From assembly GCA_964581385.1 (NCBI GenBank), contig CAZOOK010000020.1:1-64000 (forward strand): a DNA stretch of 64,000 nt, written 5' to 3'. Source of the stretch: CAZOOK01 sp964581385 (lineage in GTDB: Bacteria; Pseudomonadota; Gammaproteobacteria; Nevskiales; Nevskiaceae). The stretch's first letter is position 1; every line of letters starts with the position of its first letter. Below the pieces are notes generated by a model. It was not told the DNA's origin. It saw only the letters and a list, made by a program, of their open reading frames with translations, and did not search any database. Shown here piece by piece: positions 9,156-18,030 of the stretch. The translations under genes were made by a program, and so were the position numbers.

Positions 9156-11438
9156 ATGAATTCCAGGACCGTATTCCGGCGCATAGCCGTCGCTGCGATT
9201 GCCCTTGCCTGCTCGGCTGTTTTCGCCGCAAGCAAGTCACAGGTGACGCTCAATCTGAAGGACGCTGACATCGGCACGCTGATCCAGACCGTCAGCGAAG
9301 TCACCGGCAAGAATTTCATCGTCGATCCACGGGTGAAAGGCAAGGTAACGGTCATTTCATCCACGCCAATGGATGCGGCCGGCGTCTACGAAACTTTTCT
9401 ATCGGTTCTTCAGGTACAGGGTTTCGCGACGGCGCCGAGCGGCGCGGCTATCAAGGTCATTCCCGAAGCGCAGGCGCGCCAGGAAGGTGGAACCTACCTG
9501 GCGTCCGGCAGCGGTCTTGCCCGCGATGAAATTGTCACGCATGTCTATGCGGTGCAGAACGCATCCGCCGTACAACTGGTGAATGTGCTGCGACCGCTGG
9601 TGGCACAGGGCGGCCAGCTCGCCGCGTATACACCAGGCAATATGGTGATCATTTCCGATCGCGCGGCGAACGTGCAGCGCATCGAACGCCTGATGGCGCA
9701 GATCGATACCACCGGCGACCGCGACATCGAACTCATAACGCTGCAGAACGCGGTCGCGGACGATGTCGTCAAGACCATCATGACGTTGCAACAGCAGGAC
9801 AAGCAGTCCGATCCGACCGCGCGTCCCAGTACCGCGATCGCCGACGAGCGCAGCAACAACATCCTCGTCAGTGGCGATCCGGAAGATCGCAAGAAGATGA
9901 TCGACCTGATTCACAAGCTCGACGCGCCGACCAAGGAAGACAGCTTTACACAGGTCATCTTCCTGCGCTACGCGAACGCCGAGAGCCTCGCGCCGATCCT
10001 GCAGGGTTATGCGCAGCAGACCACGAAAAACCAGTCGAAGCCCAGCGGTAGCAGCAGCTTCGGCGGCTTCGGCTCGTCGTCGAGCTCGCAAGGACCGACC
10101 GCCCCGCCACCGATGCCGTCCGTACCCTCGTTCAGCGGTGGTGGTGGCGCATCGGGTTCCAGCATGCTCGATCGCACGACGATCGTCGCCGACAAGGACA
10201 CCAACGCCCTTGTCATCAGCGCGCCGCCGAAAACGATGCGCATGATCCGCAACGTCATCGCCCAGCTCGATATTCAACGTGCGCAGGTCATCGTCGAGGC
10301 GATCATCGCCGAAGTCAGCGCCAACAAGTCGAGTCAGCTCGGCGTCGACTGGGCGATCTTCAACCCGCATAGCATCGCCGCAGCCGGCATTCTCAACAAC
10401 AGTACGCTGAGCGCGATCCAGTCGGCCGCCACCGCAGCCGCGTCTGCCGGTACCAGCAGCACGACCACCTCGCAGCTGATCGGCGCCGCCACCGGATTGC
10501 TCGGCCAGGGCGCCACCGCCGCGGGCGGCATGTCGAACAGCAACGGCACCACTTTCGGCTTGCTACTGAAAGCGCTGCGCAGTGATGGCGACACCAACAT
10601 CCTGTCGACGCCATCGATTACCACGCTTGATAACGAGGAATCGAAGATCTCCGTCGGCCAGGAAGTGCCGTTCCTGACCGGTCAGTTCTCAAACACCGGC
10701 ACCTCCAGCAGCAATGGCTCCGTGAACCCGTTCCAGACCATCGATCGCAAGGACGTCGGCCTTTCGCTCGGCATCACGCCGACGATCACCGCCGGCAACA
10801 CGCTGACGATGAAGATCGAGCTCGAGAATTCGAGCCTGTCGAGCGGTACCGCCGGCACCGCCAACCAGATCACCAACAAACGCACGATCAGCGACAAGGT
10901 CAGCGTGGAGGATGGACAGATTCTCGTGCTCGGCGGCCTCATCGACGATCAGCTCAGCGACGCCAAGAACAGCATCCCGGTGCTCGGCGACCTGCCACTG
11001 ATCGGCGCTCTGTTCCGTTCCCACGACGTCACCAAGAGCAAACGCAATCTGATGGTCTTCATCCACCCGTCGATTCTGCGTACCGCAGGTGATGGCAATT
11101 ACTTTACGCAGATGAAGTATGACGCGGTGCGCAGCTCGCAATTGCAGTCCGCAACTGGTGCGGTGCCGCTGGTCGGCGGCCAGCGTCCCATGCTCTATGA
11201 CTACAACGATTACCTGAAACGAACGGCAAAACCTCCGGAAGACGCGACTGCACCGGGTCCAACACCGGTAGGCGCCGCACCAGGTGCGACGTCAGAACCG
11301 CAGCCCGCATCGCCACCGTCCGCCGGAGATACAGCGCCGGGGGCCGGCGGTACACCGACGACGGCGCCTGCTACGCAAGACTCGCCGCCGCCGGCTCCGA
11401 CGGGCAATGGGAACACTCTCCCAGCCAGCCCTCCATAG
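9156..11438 (+). CDS. gspD: Type II secretion system secretin GspD
   Basis: Outer-membrane secretin through which folded exoproteins leave (family knowledge). 760 aa: a Sec signal peptide (about 1-25, ending AVFAA), N0 domain (VTLNLKDADIGTLIQTVSEVTGKNFIVDP), N1-N3 repeats including the ERSNNILVSG and KDTNALVISAPP strands, a Ser/Gly/Pro-rich insertion in N3 (about 285-330), and the secretin core with VEAIIAEVS, VPFLTG and the LGDLPLIGALFRS / KRNLMVFIHPSIL signature. The C-terminal 80 residues are a Pro/Thr/Ala-rich tail, where pilotin or assembly signals often lie. The start overlaps the end of gspC almost directly. Confidence 0.97.
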   Translation: MNSRTVFRRIAVAAIALACSAVFAASKSQVTLNLKDADIGTLIQTVSEVTGKNFIVDPRVKGKVTVISSTPMDAAGVYETFLSVLQVQGFATAPSGAAIKVIPEAQARQEGGTYLASGSGLARDEIVTHVYAVQNASAVQLVNVLRPLVAQGGQLAAYTPGNMVIISDRAANVQRIERLMAQIDTTGDRDIELITLQNAVADDVVKTIMTLQQQDKQSDPTARPSTAIADERSNNILVSGDPEDRKKMIDLIHKLDAPTKEDSFTQVIFLRYANAESLAPILQGYAQQTTKNQSKPSGSSSFGGFGSSSSSQGPTAPPPMPSVPSFSGGGGASGSSMLDRTTIVADKDTNALVISAPPKTMRMIRNVIAQLDIQRAQVIVEAIIAEVSANKSSQLGVDWAIFNPHSIAAAGILNNSTLSAIQSAATAAASAGTSSTTTSQLIGAATGLLGQGATAAGGMSNSNGTTFGLLLKALRSDGDTNILSTPSITTLDNEESKISVGQEVPFLTGQFSNTGTSSSNGSVNPFQTIDRKDVGLSLGITPTITAGNTLTMKIELENSSLSSGTAGTANQITNKRTISDKVSVEDGQILVLGGLIDDQLSDAKNSIPVLGDLPLIGALFRSHDVTKSKRNLMVFIHPSILRTAGDGNYFTQMKYDAVRSSQLQSATGAVPLVGGQRPMLYDYNDYLKRTAKPPEDATAPGPTPVGAAPGATSEPQPASPPSAGDTAPGAGGTPTTAPATQDSPPPAPTGNGNTLPASPP

Positions 11439-11452
11439 TCCACGAAAGCCAG

Positions 11453-12949
11453 ATGGAAACGCTGCCCGAGTTCCTGCGCCGCCCACCATTCGCATTTGCG
11501 AAACGGCACGGATTGATCGTCGAAGCTACCGCCAATGGCATCGTCGATATCGTGGCGCGCCCCGGGATCGGCATCGACGCAGTCCAGGAGGTGCGCCGCT
11601 TCGTCGGCTGCCCGATTCATATCAAAAACGTCTCGGTCGAGGAATTCGACGCGCTGCTGCAGCGCACCTACGAAGGTCAGACCGGTGCCGCTGCCGGCCT
11701 CGCGGCCGAACTGGCCGGCGAACCGGCGGATCTCGACGATCTGTCGCGCGTGCTCGCCGAAGCCCAGGACCTGCTCGAATCCGACGACGACGCGCCGATC
11801 ATCAAGTTCATCAACGGACTGCTGGTCGAGGCGATCCGCGAGAATGCTTCGGACGTGCACATCGAAAGCTTCGAGAGCCGTATGGCGGTGCGCTTCCGCA
11901 TCGACGGCGTACTGCGTGAAGTCCTGAATCCGCCGCGCGCTCTGGCGCCGAAGATCGTTTCGCGCATCAAGATCATGGCCAAGCTCGACATCTCGGAGAA
12001 GCGCCTGCCGCAGGACGGCCGCATTTCGCGCGCGTTCGGCGGTCGCAAAGTCGACGTGCGTGTCAGCACGATTCCAACCGGCCAAAACAACGAGCGCGTC
12101 GTGCTGCGTATTCTCGACAAGCAGGCGGAGCGTCTCGATCTCGAACATCTGGGACTCGACACCGATCAGATCTCGGTGCTGCAACGAGTCATCAACCGCC
12201 CCTACGGCATCATGCTCGTCACCGGCCCGACGGGTTCCGGCAAGACCACGACGCTCTACTCTGCGCTGGCTGTGCTCAACGACCGCACACGCAATATCAT
12301 GACGGTCGAGGATCCCATCGAGTACAACATCGACGGTGTCGGCCAGACGCAGGTGAACACGAAGGTCGAAATGACATTCGCGCGCGGCTTGCGCGCGATC
12401 CTGCGTCAGGATCCGGACGTGGTCATGGTCGGCGAAATCCGCGATCTCGAAACCGCACAAATTGCGGTGCAAGCGAGCCAGACCGGCCACCTTGTGCTCT
12501 CGACGCTGCACACCAACACCGCCGTCGGGGCGGTCACGCGCCTGCGCGACATGGGTGTGGAACCGTACCAGCTGTCATCGTCCCTGATCGGCCTGATGGC
12601 ACAGCGTCTGGTACGCGTGCTATGCGGGCACTGCAAGGAACCCTACGAGCCGACACGCAGCGAACGCGCACAGCTCGGCATCACTGATGGCCGTGCGCTG
12701 ATCCTGTACCGACCGGTCGGCTGTCCACAATGCCGGCACACCGGCTTTGTCGGGCGCAGCGGCATCCACGAAATCATCGAAATCGACCGTAATCTGGAAA
12801 TGAAAATCCACGACGGCTCATCGGAGCAGGCGTTGGAATCCTACGCACGCGAATGCGGCCCGGGCATCATGCAATCCGGTCGCAACAAAGTGATTGCCGG
12901 CATGACAACACTGAAGGAAGTACTGCGCGTGACGATTGAGGAAGGATAG
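11453..12949 (+). CDS. gspE: Type II secretion ATPase GspE
   Basis: Cytoplasmic hexameric ATPase that powers pseudopilus assembly (family knowledge). 498 aa: an N-terminal regulatory domain, then the core with Walker A GPTGSGKTTTLYS, the Asp box, and Walker B in a VVMVGEIRDLETAQIA context. The His box HLVLSTLHTNTA follows, and a tetracysteine zinc element (CGHC and CPQC) that is typical of GspE rather than PilT. It lies 14 bp after gspD. Its stop is followed by a 184-bp stretch carrying an inverted-repeat element, so the usual tight gspE-gspF junction is broken here. Confidence 0.97.
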   Translation: METLPEFLRRPPFAFAKRHGLIVEATANGIVDIVARPGIGIDAVQEVRRFVGCPIHIKNVSVEEFDALLQRTYEGQTGAAAGLAAELAGEPADLDDLSRVLAEAQDLLESDDDAPIIKFINGLLVEAIRENASDVHIESFESRMAVRFRIDGVLREVLNPPRALAPKIVSRIKIMAKLDISEKRLPQDGRISRAFGGRKVDVRVSTIPTGQNNERVVLRILDKQAERLDLEHLGLDTDQISVLQRVINRPYGIMLVTGPTGSGKTTTLYSALAVLNDRTRNIMTVEDPIEYNIDGVGQTQVNTKVEMTFARGLRAILRQDPDVVMVGEIRDLETAQIAVQASQTGHLVLSTLHTNTAVGAVTRLRDMGVEPYQLSSSLIGLMAQRLVRVLCGHCKEPYEPTRSERAQLGITDGRALILYRPVGCPQCRHTGFVGRSGIHEIIEIDRNLEMKIHDGSSEQALESYARECGPGIMQSGRNKVIAGMTTLKEVLRVTIEEG

Positions 12950-12965
12950 ATGTGGTTACTCAGGA

Positions 12966-13133
12966 CAGCGGTGAGGAGTGAGGAGTGAGGTCGCTCGCTG
13001 TCGCTCGCTGTGAGGAAAAGCGTATCGGCTTCCTCACGCAATCTTCGGAACATCCGAATGGGCGCGCGCATGTAGAATTTTCATCCTCACAGCGCCGCAG
13101 GCGCGACCTCACTCCTCACTCCTCACTCCGCTG
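12966..13133. repeat. Inverted-repeat element between gspE and gspF
   Basis: Left arm 12966-12994 and right arm 13103-13133 are near-perfect inverted complements, differing by a 2-nt indel. They are built from the direct motif GTGAGGA repeated (GAGGAGTGAGGAGTGAGG). Inside are a TCGCTCGCTG direct duplication (12991-13010), a second inverted pair CGCTGTGAGG/CCTCACAGCG (13006-13015 and 13085-13094), and GTGAGGAA/TTCCTCAC. The right arm ends at the base before the gspF ATG, leaving gspF without a Shine-Dalgarno. A related element lies between sdhA and sdhB. Confidence 0.85.
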
Positions 13134-14357
13134 ATGCCTGCCTACGAATACACCGCGCTGGACGCACGTGGACGCCAGGAAAAAGGCGTGCTGGAAGGCG
13201 ACACGCCGCGCCAGGTTCGACAGATGCTGCGCGAGCGTGGGCTGACGCCGCTCGAGGTCAATGAAGTCACGGAGAAAGCCGACGGCGGCAGTTCCGGTTT
13301 CAGCATCGGTTTATCCCGCAATGGCATGTCCACGACCGAGCTGACGCTGTTCACGCGCCAGCTGGCAACGCTGTCGCGCTCAGGACTTCCGCTCGATGAA
13401 TCGTTGACGGCGGTCAGCCAGCAGACCGAGTCCAAGCGCGTGCAGCGCATCGCGCTCGGCGTCCGCTCACGCGTCGTCGAAGGCAACAGCCTCGCTGCTG
13501 CGTTTACGGATTTTCCGAGCGCGTTCCCGCCTCTGTTCCGAGCGACCGTCGAAGCTGGCGAACAGGCCGGCAAGCTCGACTACGTGCTCGAGCGACTTGC
13601 CGATTACGTCGAGAGCCGTCAGGCCATGCGCAGCAAAATCATGCTGGCGACGTTCTATCCGGCGATTCTCGTCATCGTCGCCATCGGCGTCGTCACTGCG
13701 CTGCTGACTTATGTGGTACCGAAAGTAGTTTCGGTATTCGACAGCATCCATGTCGAGCTGCCGCTGATCACGCGTGGCTTGATCGCTTTCTCAAGCTTTC
13801 TCCAGCACTACGGCATTTATGTGCTGATTGCGATCGCTCTTGCGATATTCGCATTTAACCGCGCCATGCGCGATGAGGATTTCCGCCGCAACATGCACAA
13901 GCGGACGCTGCGCCTGCCCCTGATCGGTCGCCTGGTGCGTGGTACCAACACGGGCCGCTTCATGCGCACGCTCGGCATTCTGTTCGGCAGCGGCGTACCG
14001 ATTCTTGATGCGATGAATATCGGCTCGCAGGTGGTTTCCAACCTGCCGATGCGCGAAGCGATCGATCTGGCGACGCGCCGCGTGCGCGAAGGCGCGAGCG
14101 TCAACCGTTCGCTCGCCGAAAGCAAACTGTTTCCGCCGATCACTCTGCATCTGATCGCCAGCGGCGAATCTTCAGGCAAGCTCGATGAGATGCTCGATCG
14201 CGCGGCTGACAATCAGGAACGCGAAGTCGAAACCACCATCGCGGCACTGATGGCTGTGTTTGAGCCGCTGCTGATCCTGTCGATGGGCGGCATCGTGCTG
14301 GTGATCGTGCTGGCGATTTTGTTGCCCATATTTAATCTCAATCAGCTCGTCAAGTAA
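13134..14357 (+). CDS. gspF: Type II secretion inner-membrane platform protein GspF
   Basis: Polytopic membrane protein at the centre of the T2SS assembly platform (family knowledge). 407 aa, the usual length. The N-terminus MPAYEYTALDARGRQEKG is diagnostic. Two T2SSF domains follow: one with the LTLFTRQLATLSRSGLPLDESL opening, the second with FMRTLGILFGSGVPILDAM. Membrane helices lie near 172-192, 225-243 and 375-398. The ATG follows directly after the repeat element with no ribosome-binding site, so translation may rely on a leaderless or altered mRNA. No gspG-N genes follow; the next gene is on the opposite strand. Confidence 0.95.
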   Translation: MPAYEYTALDARGRQEKGVLEGDTPRQVRQMLRERGLTPLEVNEVTEKADGGSSGFSIGLSRNGMSTTELTLFTRQLATLSRSGLPLDESLTAVSQQTESKRVQRIALGVRSRVVEGNSLAAAFTDFPSAFPPLFRATVEAGEQAGKLDYVLERLADYVESRQAMRSKIMLATFYPAILVIVAIGVVTALLTYVVPKVVSVFDSIHVELPLITRGLIAFSSFLQHYGIYVLIAIALAIFAFNRAMRDEDFRRNMHKRTLRLPLIGRLVRGTNTGRFMRTLGILFGSGVPILDAMNIGSQVVSNLPMREAIDLATRRVREGASVNRSLAESKLFPPITLHLIASGESSGKLDEMLDRAADNQEREVETTIAALMAVFEPLLILSMGGIVLVIVLAILLPIFNLNQLVK

Positions 14358-14372
14358 GGCTGCGCGAGCCGT

Positions 14373-15575
14373 TCACTCGCTTATGGGGTGCGAAATCGCG
14401 CGATACACAAGCCACAGCACCAGGGCAGCGAACGCTAGCGCCGCCGACGCCACCGCGAGCCGCATCGGGGTTCCCGAGGCCAACGGTGCAATAACCCCGG
14501 ATACCACCGCGTTGCAAACCAGCGTGATGGTGACCTGCATCGCCGCCGCAGAACCGCGGAGGGCTGGGAAGCGGTCGAGCATCATCAGCGTCAGCGTTGG
14601 CTGCGCCAGCGCGACACCGATAGCGCTGATCATGAGCGGTAATACGGACCACGGTGCGACTGGCGCCATGAGGGATGACAAGGCCAGATTGCTCAAGGCA
14701 CCCGCACCGGCCAGAAAAAATCCAATACGGATCACACGGGAGGGCAGCGCGCGTCCCGCGATCCAGCCCGACAGGCGCGCACCGATCATCATGCCGCCGA
14801 TAATGGGAACGAACAGCCAACCGAACTGCTGCTCATTCAGATGGAGCATATCGAGCACATACGTCGGCGCCGCCGCGATGTAAGTGAACAGTGCGGCGAA
14901 ATTGAACGCCATCGCGAAGCCGATCAACAGATAGTGGCTGTCGCACAGAATACTGGTGTAGTTGCGACGCAGCAGCGTGGGCGAAAACGCTGCGCGCCGC
15001 TCTTGCGGGTGCGTCTCTGGCAAAGCAACCAGGCTGACGAGCGCCAGTGTTCCCGCGAAGCCGGTAAGCATCCAGAAAATCGTCCGCCATCCGCCCCACA
15101 CCAGCACCCAGCCGCCAATGATTGGCGCCAGTGCCGGCGCCAGACCGAAAATCAGCATCACGTTGGACATCATGCGCATCGCTTCGGCACCATCGTAGCG
15201 ATCACGCACGATGGCGCGTCCGACGATGACGCCGCCGCCGCCGGCGACGCCCTCGATCAACCGGAACAGTAATAGCTGCGGCAATGTTTCCGACATCGCG
15301 CAACCTGCTGTAGCGAACGCGAACACCGTCAGCGAAATCAGAATCACGTGGCGACGCCCGTATGCATCAGAGAGCGCGCCATGCCACAGTGACATTGACG
15401 CGTAACCGATCAGGTACACGCTCAGCGATTGCTGCATCGCCGCCGGCCCGACGCCAAAATCGGACTGCATGGCGGGAAATGCCGGAAAGAAAGCATCGAT
15501 CGCAAATGGGGCGAGCATCGCCAGACAAGCCAGCAATGGCGCCAGCAGCCGCGGATCGGAACGTAGGCGGTTCAA
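14373..15575 (-). CDS. Bcr/CflA-family MFS drug efflux transporter
   Basis: 400 aa, with about 12 predicted membrane helices. The N-terminus (FAIDAFFPAFPAMQSDFGV) and the GALSDAYGRRHVILISL motif A loop are typical of the Bcr/CflA drug:H+ antiporters, as is the conserved RLIEGVAGGGGVIVGRAIVRD motif C region. It likely exports drugs or sulfonamide/bicyclomycin-like compounds; the substrate cannot be read from the sequence. The ATG is only 4 bp after plsX, so it is probably the last gene of the yceD-rpmF-plsX transcript, an unusual partner in the place where fabH is normally found. It converges with gspF, 15 bp away. Confidence 0.87.
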   Translation of the reverse strand: MNRLRSDPRLLAPLLACLAMLAPFAIDAFFPAFPAMQSDFGVGPAAMQQSLSVYLIGYASMSLWHGALSDAYGRRHVILISLTVFAFATAGCAMSETLPQLLLFRLIEGVAGGGGVIVGRAIVRDRYDGAEAMRMMSNVMLIFGLAPALAPIIGGWVLVWGGWRTIFWMLTGFAGTLALVSLVALPETHPQERRAAFSPTLLRRNYTSILCDSHYLLIGFAMAFNFAALFTYIAAAPTYVLDMLHLNEQQFGWLFVPIIGGMMIGARLSGWIAGRALPSRVIRIGFFLAGAGALSNLALSSLMAPVAPWSVLPLMISAIGVALAQPTLTLMMLDRFPALRGSAAAMQVTITLVCNAVVSGVIAPLASGTPMRLAVASAALAFAALVLWLVYRAISHPISE

Positions 15576-15579
15576 ACGA

Positions 15580-16629
15580 TTACTTTGCCGCGCCGGCCGG
15601 GGCCAGCAGCAGCGACATCTGCGTCATCAGCCGGCCAATATGCGCCGGCACGTCGAGTTCTACTTCACGCGTCGCCACCGTGATTGCGTTGGCGAACGCC
15701 AGCGCGTCCGCACCGCCGTGACTCTTGACCACACTTCCCTGCAAGCCGAGCAGACTGGCACCGTTATATGCACGCGGGTCCATGCGCCGCGCGAGCGCTC
15801 GCAGCACCGAGCGGGCCGCCCATCCCATCAGCCGGGTTTGCAAACTACGTGAAAATTCTTCGCGCATGAATTGCGTCATCAGTTTCGAAACACCCTCGCC
15901 AGCTTTCAGCGCCACGTTGCCGACGAAACCATCACAGACAACAACATCGGCCGGATCCAGAAAAATCTTATCCCCTTCGATAAACCCGACGTAGTTGAGC
16001 GGCGACGCGGCCAGCATCGACGCGGCGCGCTTGATCGTATCGCTCCCCTTGATGTCCTCCTCGCCGATATTGAGCAGCGCTACACGCGGATGTTCAATGC
16101 CGCGCACTGCGGTCACGAGTGCTGAGCCCATTACCGCGAACTGGCTGAGTTGCTCAGCCGAGCAGTCGGCATTGGCGCCCAGATCGAGAACATGAGTGGC
16201 GGCGGCAACGGTCGGCAGGGGTGATACGAACGCCGGCCGGTCGATTCCCGGCAGGGTTTTGAGAACGAAGCGCGCGGTTGCCATCAAGGCGCCGGTATTA
16301 CCCGCGGAAACAGCCGCCTGCGCGCGCCCGTCCTTGACCAGATCAACAGCAATACGCAGCGACGAATCCTTCTTGTTGCGCAAAGCCTTGGATGGAGACT
16401 CATCCATGGCCACAACTTCGCCCGCGTGTTGGATTTCAATTCGTGAGGTGTCAACGTCCTTGTTGGCGGCGAGCGCGCGGCGCAAAACGGTGTCGTCACC
16501 GACCAGAATCAGGCGCAGGGCGGAATGCTGCTCAAGCGCGAGAATCGCGCCATCGACGGGAACGCGATAACCGTGATCGCCGCTCATGGCGTCGATCGCA
16601 AGGATTACCGACGACGACGCCATGCGCAA
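15580..16629 (-). CDS. plsX: Phosphate acyltransferase PlsX
   Basis: Converts acyl-ACP to acyl-phosphate for phospholipid synthesis at the membrane surface (family knowledge). 349 aa. The opening ILAIDAMSGDHG corresponds to the family DxMGGD motif, with Ser in place of the first Gly. VSAGNTGALMA, VLDLGANADCSAEQL, IGEEDIKG and VCDGFVGNVALKAGEG are all PlsX signatures. The start could be Met1 or Met3. It lies 46 bp after rpmF, the classic rpmF-plsX pair. fabH, fabD, fabG and acpP, which usually follow, are replaced by an MFS exporter. Confidence 0.96.
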   Translation of the reverse strand: MRMASSSVILAIDAMSGDHGYRVPVDGAILALEQHSALRLILVGDDTVLRRALAANKDVDTSRIEIQHAGEVVAMDESPSKALRNKKDSSLRIAVDLVKDGRAQAAVSAGNTGALMATARFVLKTLPGIDRPAFVSPLPTVAAATHVLDLGANADCSAEQLSQFAVMGSALVTAVRGIEHPRVALLNIGEEDIKGSDTIKRAASMLAASPLNYVGFIEGDKIFLDPADVVVCDGFVGNVALKAGEGVSKLMTQFMREEFSRSLQTRLMGWAARSVLRALARRMDPRAYNGASLLGLQGSVVKSHGGADALAFANAITVATREVELDVPAHIGRLMTQMSLLLAPAGAAK

Positions 16630-16675
16630 TCCGGCCGGAACGGGTTCGGCCGCCAGATAGGGCGGCCAGGAAGGC

Positions 16676-16870
16676 TTATGCCTCCGGCGCTTCCGGCACC
16701 GCCTTTTCCATCACCTTCTTGCCGCGGTAGTAACCGTCGGCGGTAACGTGGTGACGCAGATGCGTTTCGCCCGAGGTCGGATCGATCGACAACGTCGGCT
16801 TCGACAGCGCGTCATGCGAACGACGGTGACCGCGTGTCGAGCGGGATTTTCTGGATTTCTGGACAGCCAT
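16676..16870 (-). CDS. rpmF: 50S ribosomal protein L32
   Basis: 64-aa basic ribosomal protein of the large subunit. The N-terminus MAVQKSRKSRSTRGHRRSHDAL is the L32 signature. The zinc cysteines found in some L32 forms are absent, since HLRHHVTADGYYRGKKV lacks Cys, so this is the zinc-free type. It sits between yceD and plsX in the standard gammaproteobacterial order. A -10-like TAGAAT upstream near 16916 may give rpmF its own promoter. Confidence 0.98.
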   Translation of the reverse strand: MAVQKSRKSRSTRGHRRSHDALSKPTLSIDPTSGETHLRHHVTADGYYRGKKVMEKAVPEAPEA

Positions 16871-16936
16871 TGAGATGCTCCACCGGGCCGGGACCCGCCC
16901 GAAAAGTCGAGTATTCTAACTCAGTCGGGCCCGACT

Positions 16937-17386
16937 TTATCCAGTCCCCCCACCGGAACACTCCAAACGGCTGCAGTGCGGCGCCAGCGGCAGTGCCAGC
17001 ATGACCTCATCCTCAATGACTTCCTGCAGCGGCAAATTGTCATCGATCAGCAGATAAGGTTCGCACTCGCGCATGAGCCGCGCTTCCTCTGCTTCACTCG
17101 ACACCAGTCGCAAATCGAGATCGAACACCAGCGGCTGCCGATAGACCTGCAGGCATCGCTGGCACCGCATTTCGACCTCGCCGCTGATGCGACCCTGAAG
17201 ATGAGACGTGCCATCAGCTGCCTTGAGCGCCTTGAGATCGACGTGCACGACGCCCTGATCACTAGCAAGGCAATCGACCACGCGACGCAAGCGCGAGACC
17301 GTCAGATCGCCCGCATAGTGAGCGCTGCGTGCAATCGCAGCGGAAGCCTGCACGCGCAGGGGAATGGACGTCGTGGTTGTTTTCAT
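16937..17386 (-). CDS. yceD: YceD/DUF177 family protein (23S rRNA accumulation protein)
   Basis: 149 aa from ATG 17386. The family is linked to 23S rRNA processing or accumulation and is almost always next to rpmF (family knowledge). Visible features are the paired cysteine motif MRCQRCL, the acidic strand FDLDLRLVSSEAEE, and the C-terminal EDEVMLALPLAPHC, close to the family's hallmark EDELLLALP. I rejected the longer frame starting at 17602 because it overlaps the divergent maf gene and its translation is not protein-like. It is divergent from maf with a 41-bp intergenic region, and first gene of yceD-rpmF-plsX-MFS. Confidence 0.93.
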   Translation of the reverse strand: MKTTTTSIPLRVQASAAIARSAHYAGDLTVSRLRRVVDCLASDQGVVHVDLKALKAADGTSHLQGRISGEVEMRCQRCLQVYRQPLVFDLDLRLVSSEAEEARLMRECEPYLLIDDNLPLQEVIEDEVMLALPLAPHCSRLECSGGGTG

Positions 17387-17427
17387 CGGGCCGCATAATA
17401 GGGAGTCCGATTTTCCGGAGTCAAAAC

Positions 17428-18030
17428 ATGGCTGTGCCGATTCCGATCGCGGCGGCAACACCGCTGCTGCTCGCCTCGACCTCCCGGTATCGGGCAGAAC
17501 TGCTGGCGCGCCTGCGCATTCCGTTCGCTGCCGAGAGCCCGAGGGTCGAGGAAACCGCACTCGACGGCGAACTTCCCGCTGCACTGGCGCAAAGACTCGC
17601 ACTGGCCAAGGCGGTCGCGGTCGCGCAACGTAATCCAGGCCGCTGGGTGCTCGGCTCCGATCAAGTCGCGGCCTGCAATGAGCAGACGCTCGGCAAACCT
17701 GGGTCGCGCGCGGCAGCCATCGCCCAACTGCGGCTTCAATCCGGCAATGCGGTTCAATTCCATACAGCCATTACGCTGGTAGCCGGCGACGGCACGATCC
17801 ATAACGCGATGGACACGACCACTGCCCGCTTCCGACGATTGTCCGCCGGCGAAATCGAGCGTTATGTGGACGCGGAACCCGCTTACGACTGCGCCGGCAG
17901 CTTCAAATGCGAAGGATTGGGAATCGCGCTTTGCGAGTCCATTGAAACTCGCGATCCGACCGCATTGGTTGGCCTGCCACTGATCGCAGTACGCGACCTG
18001 CTGGCCGCCGCAGGTTACGCAGTCCCCTGA
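17428..18030 (+). CDS. maf: Maf-family nucleotide pyrophosphatase
   Basis: 200 aa from ATG 17428, with CCGGAG about 8 nt upstream. Maf proteins hydrolyse non-canonical or modified NTPs to monophosphates as a pool-cleaning activity; the YceF branch next to yceD/rpmF prefers m7GTP (family knowledge, subfamily assigned from context). The motifs are LLLASTSRYRAELLARL, the ESPRVEE region, WVLGSDQVA, GKPG, and the conserved AGSFKCEGLGIAL. It is divergent from yceD. Its 3' end overlaps the 3' end of the minus-strand HAD gene by 16 bp. Confidence 0.93.
   Translation: MAVPIPIAAATPLLLASTSRYRAELLARLRIPFAAESPRVEETALDGELPAALAQRLALAKAVAVAQRNPGRWVLGSDQVAACNEQTLGKPGSRAAAIAQLRLQSGNAVQFHTAITLVAGDGTIHNAMDTTTARFRRLSAGEIERYVDAEPAYDCAGSFKCEGLGIALCESIETRDPTALVGLPLIAVRDLLAAAGYAVP

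Noticed and set aside
11210..12511. Long minus-strand frame opposite gspD/gspE
   Set aside because: It mirrors the high-GC coding strand of conserved genes; its translation has no recognisable domain.
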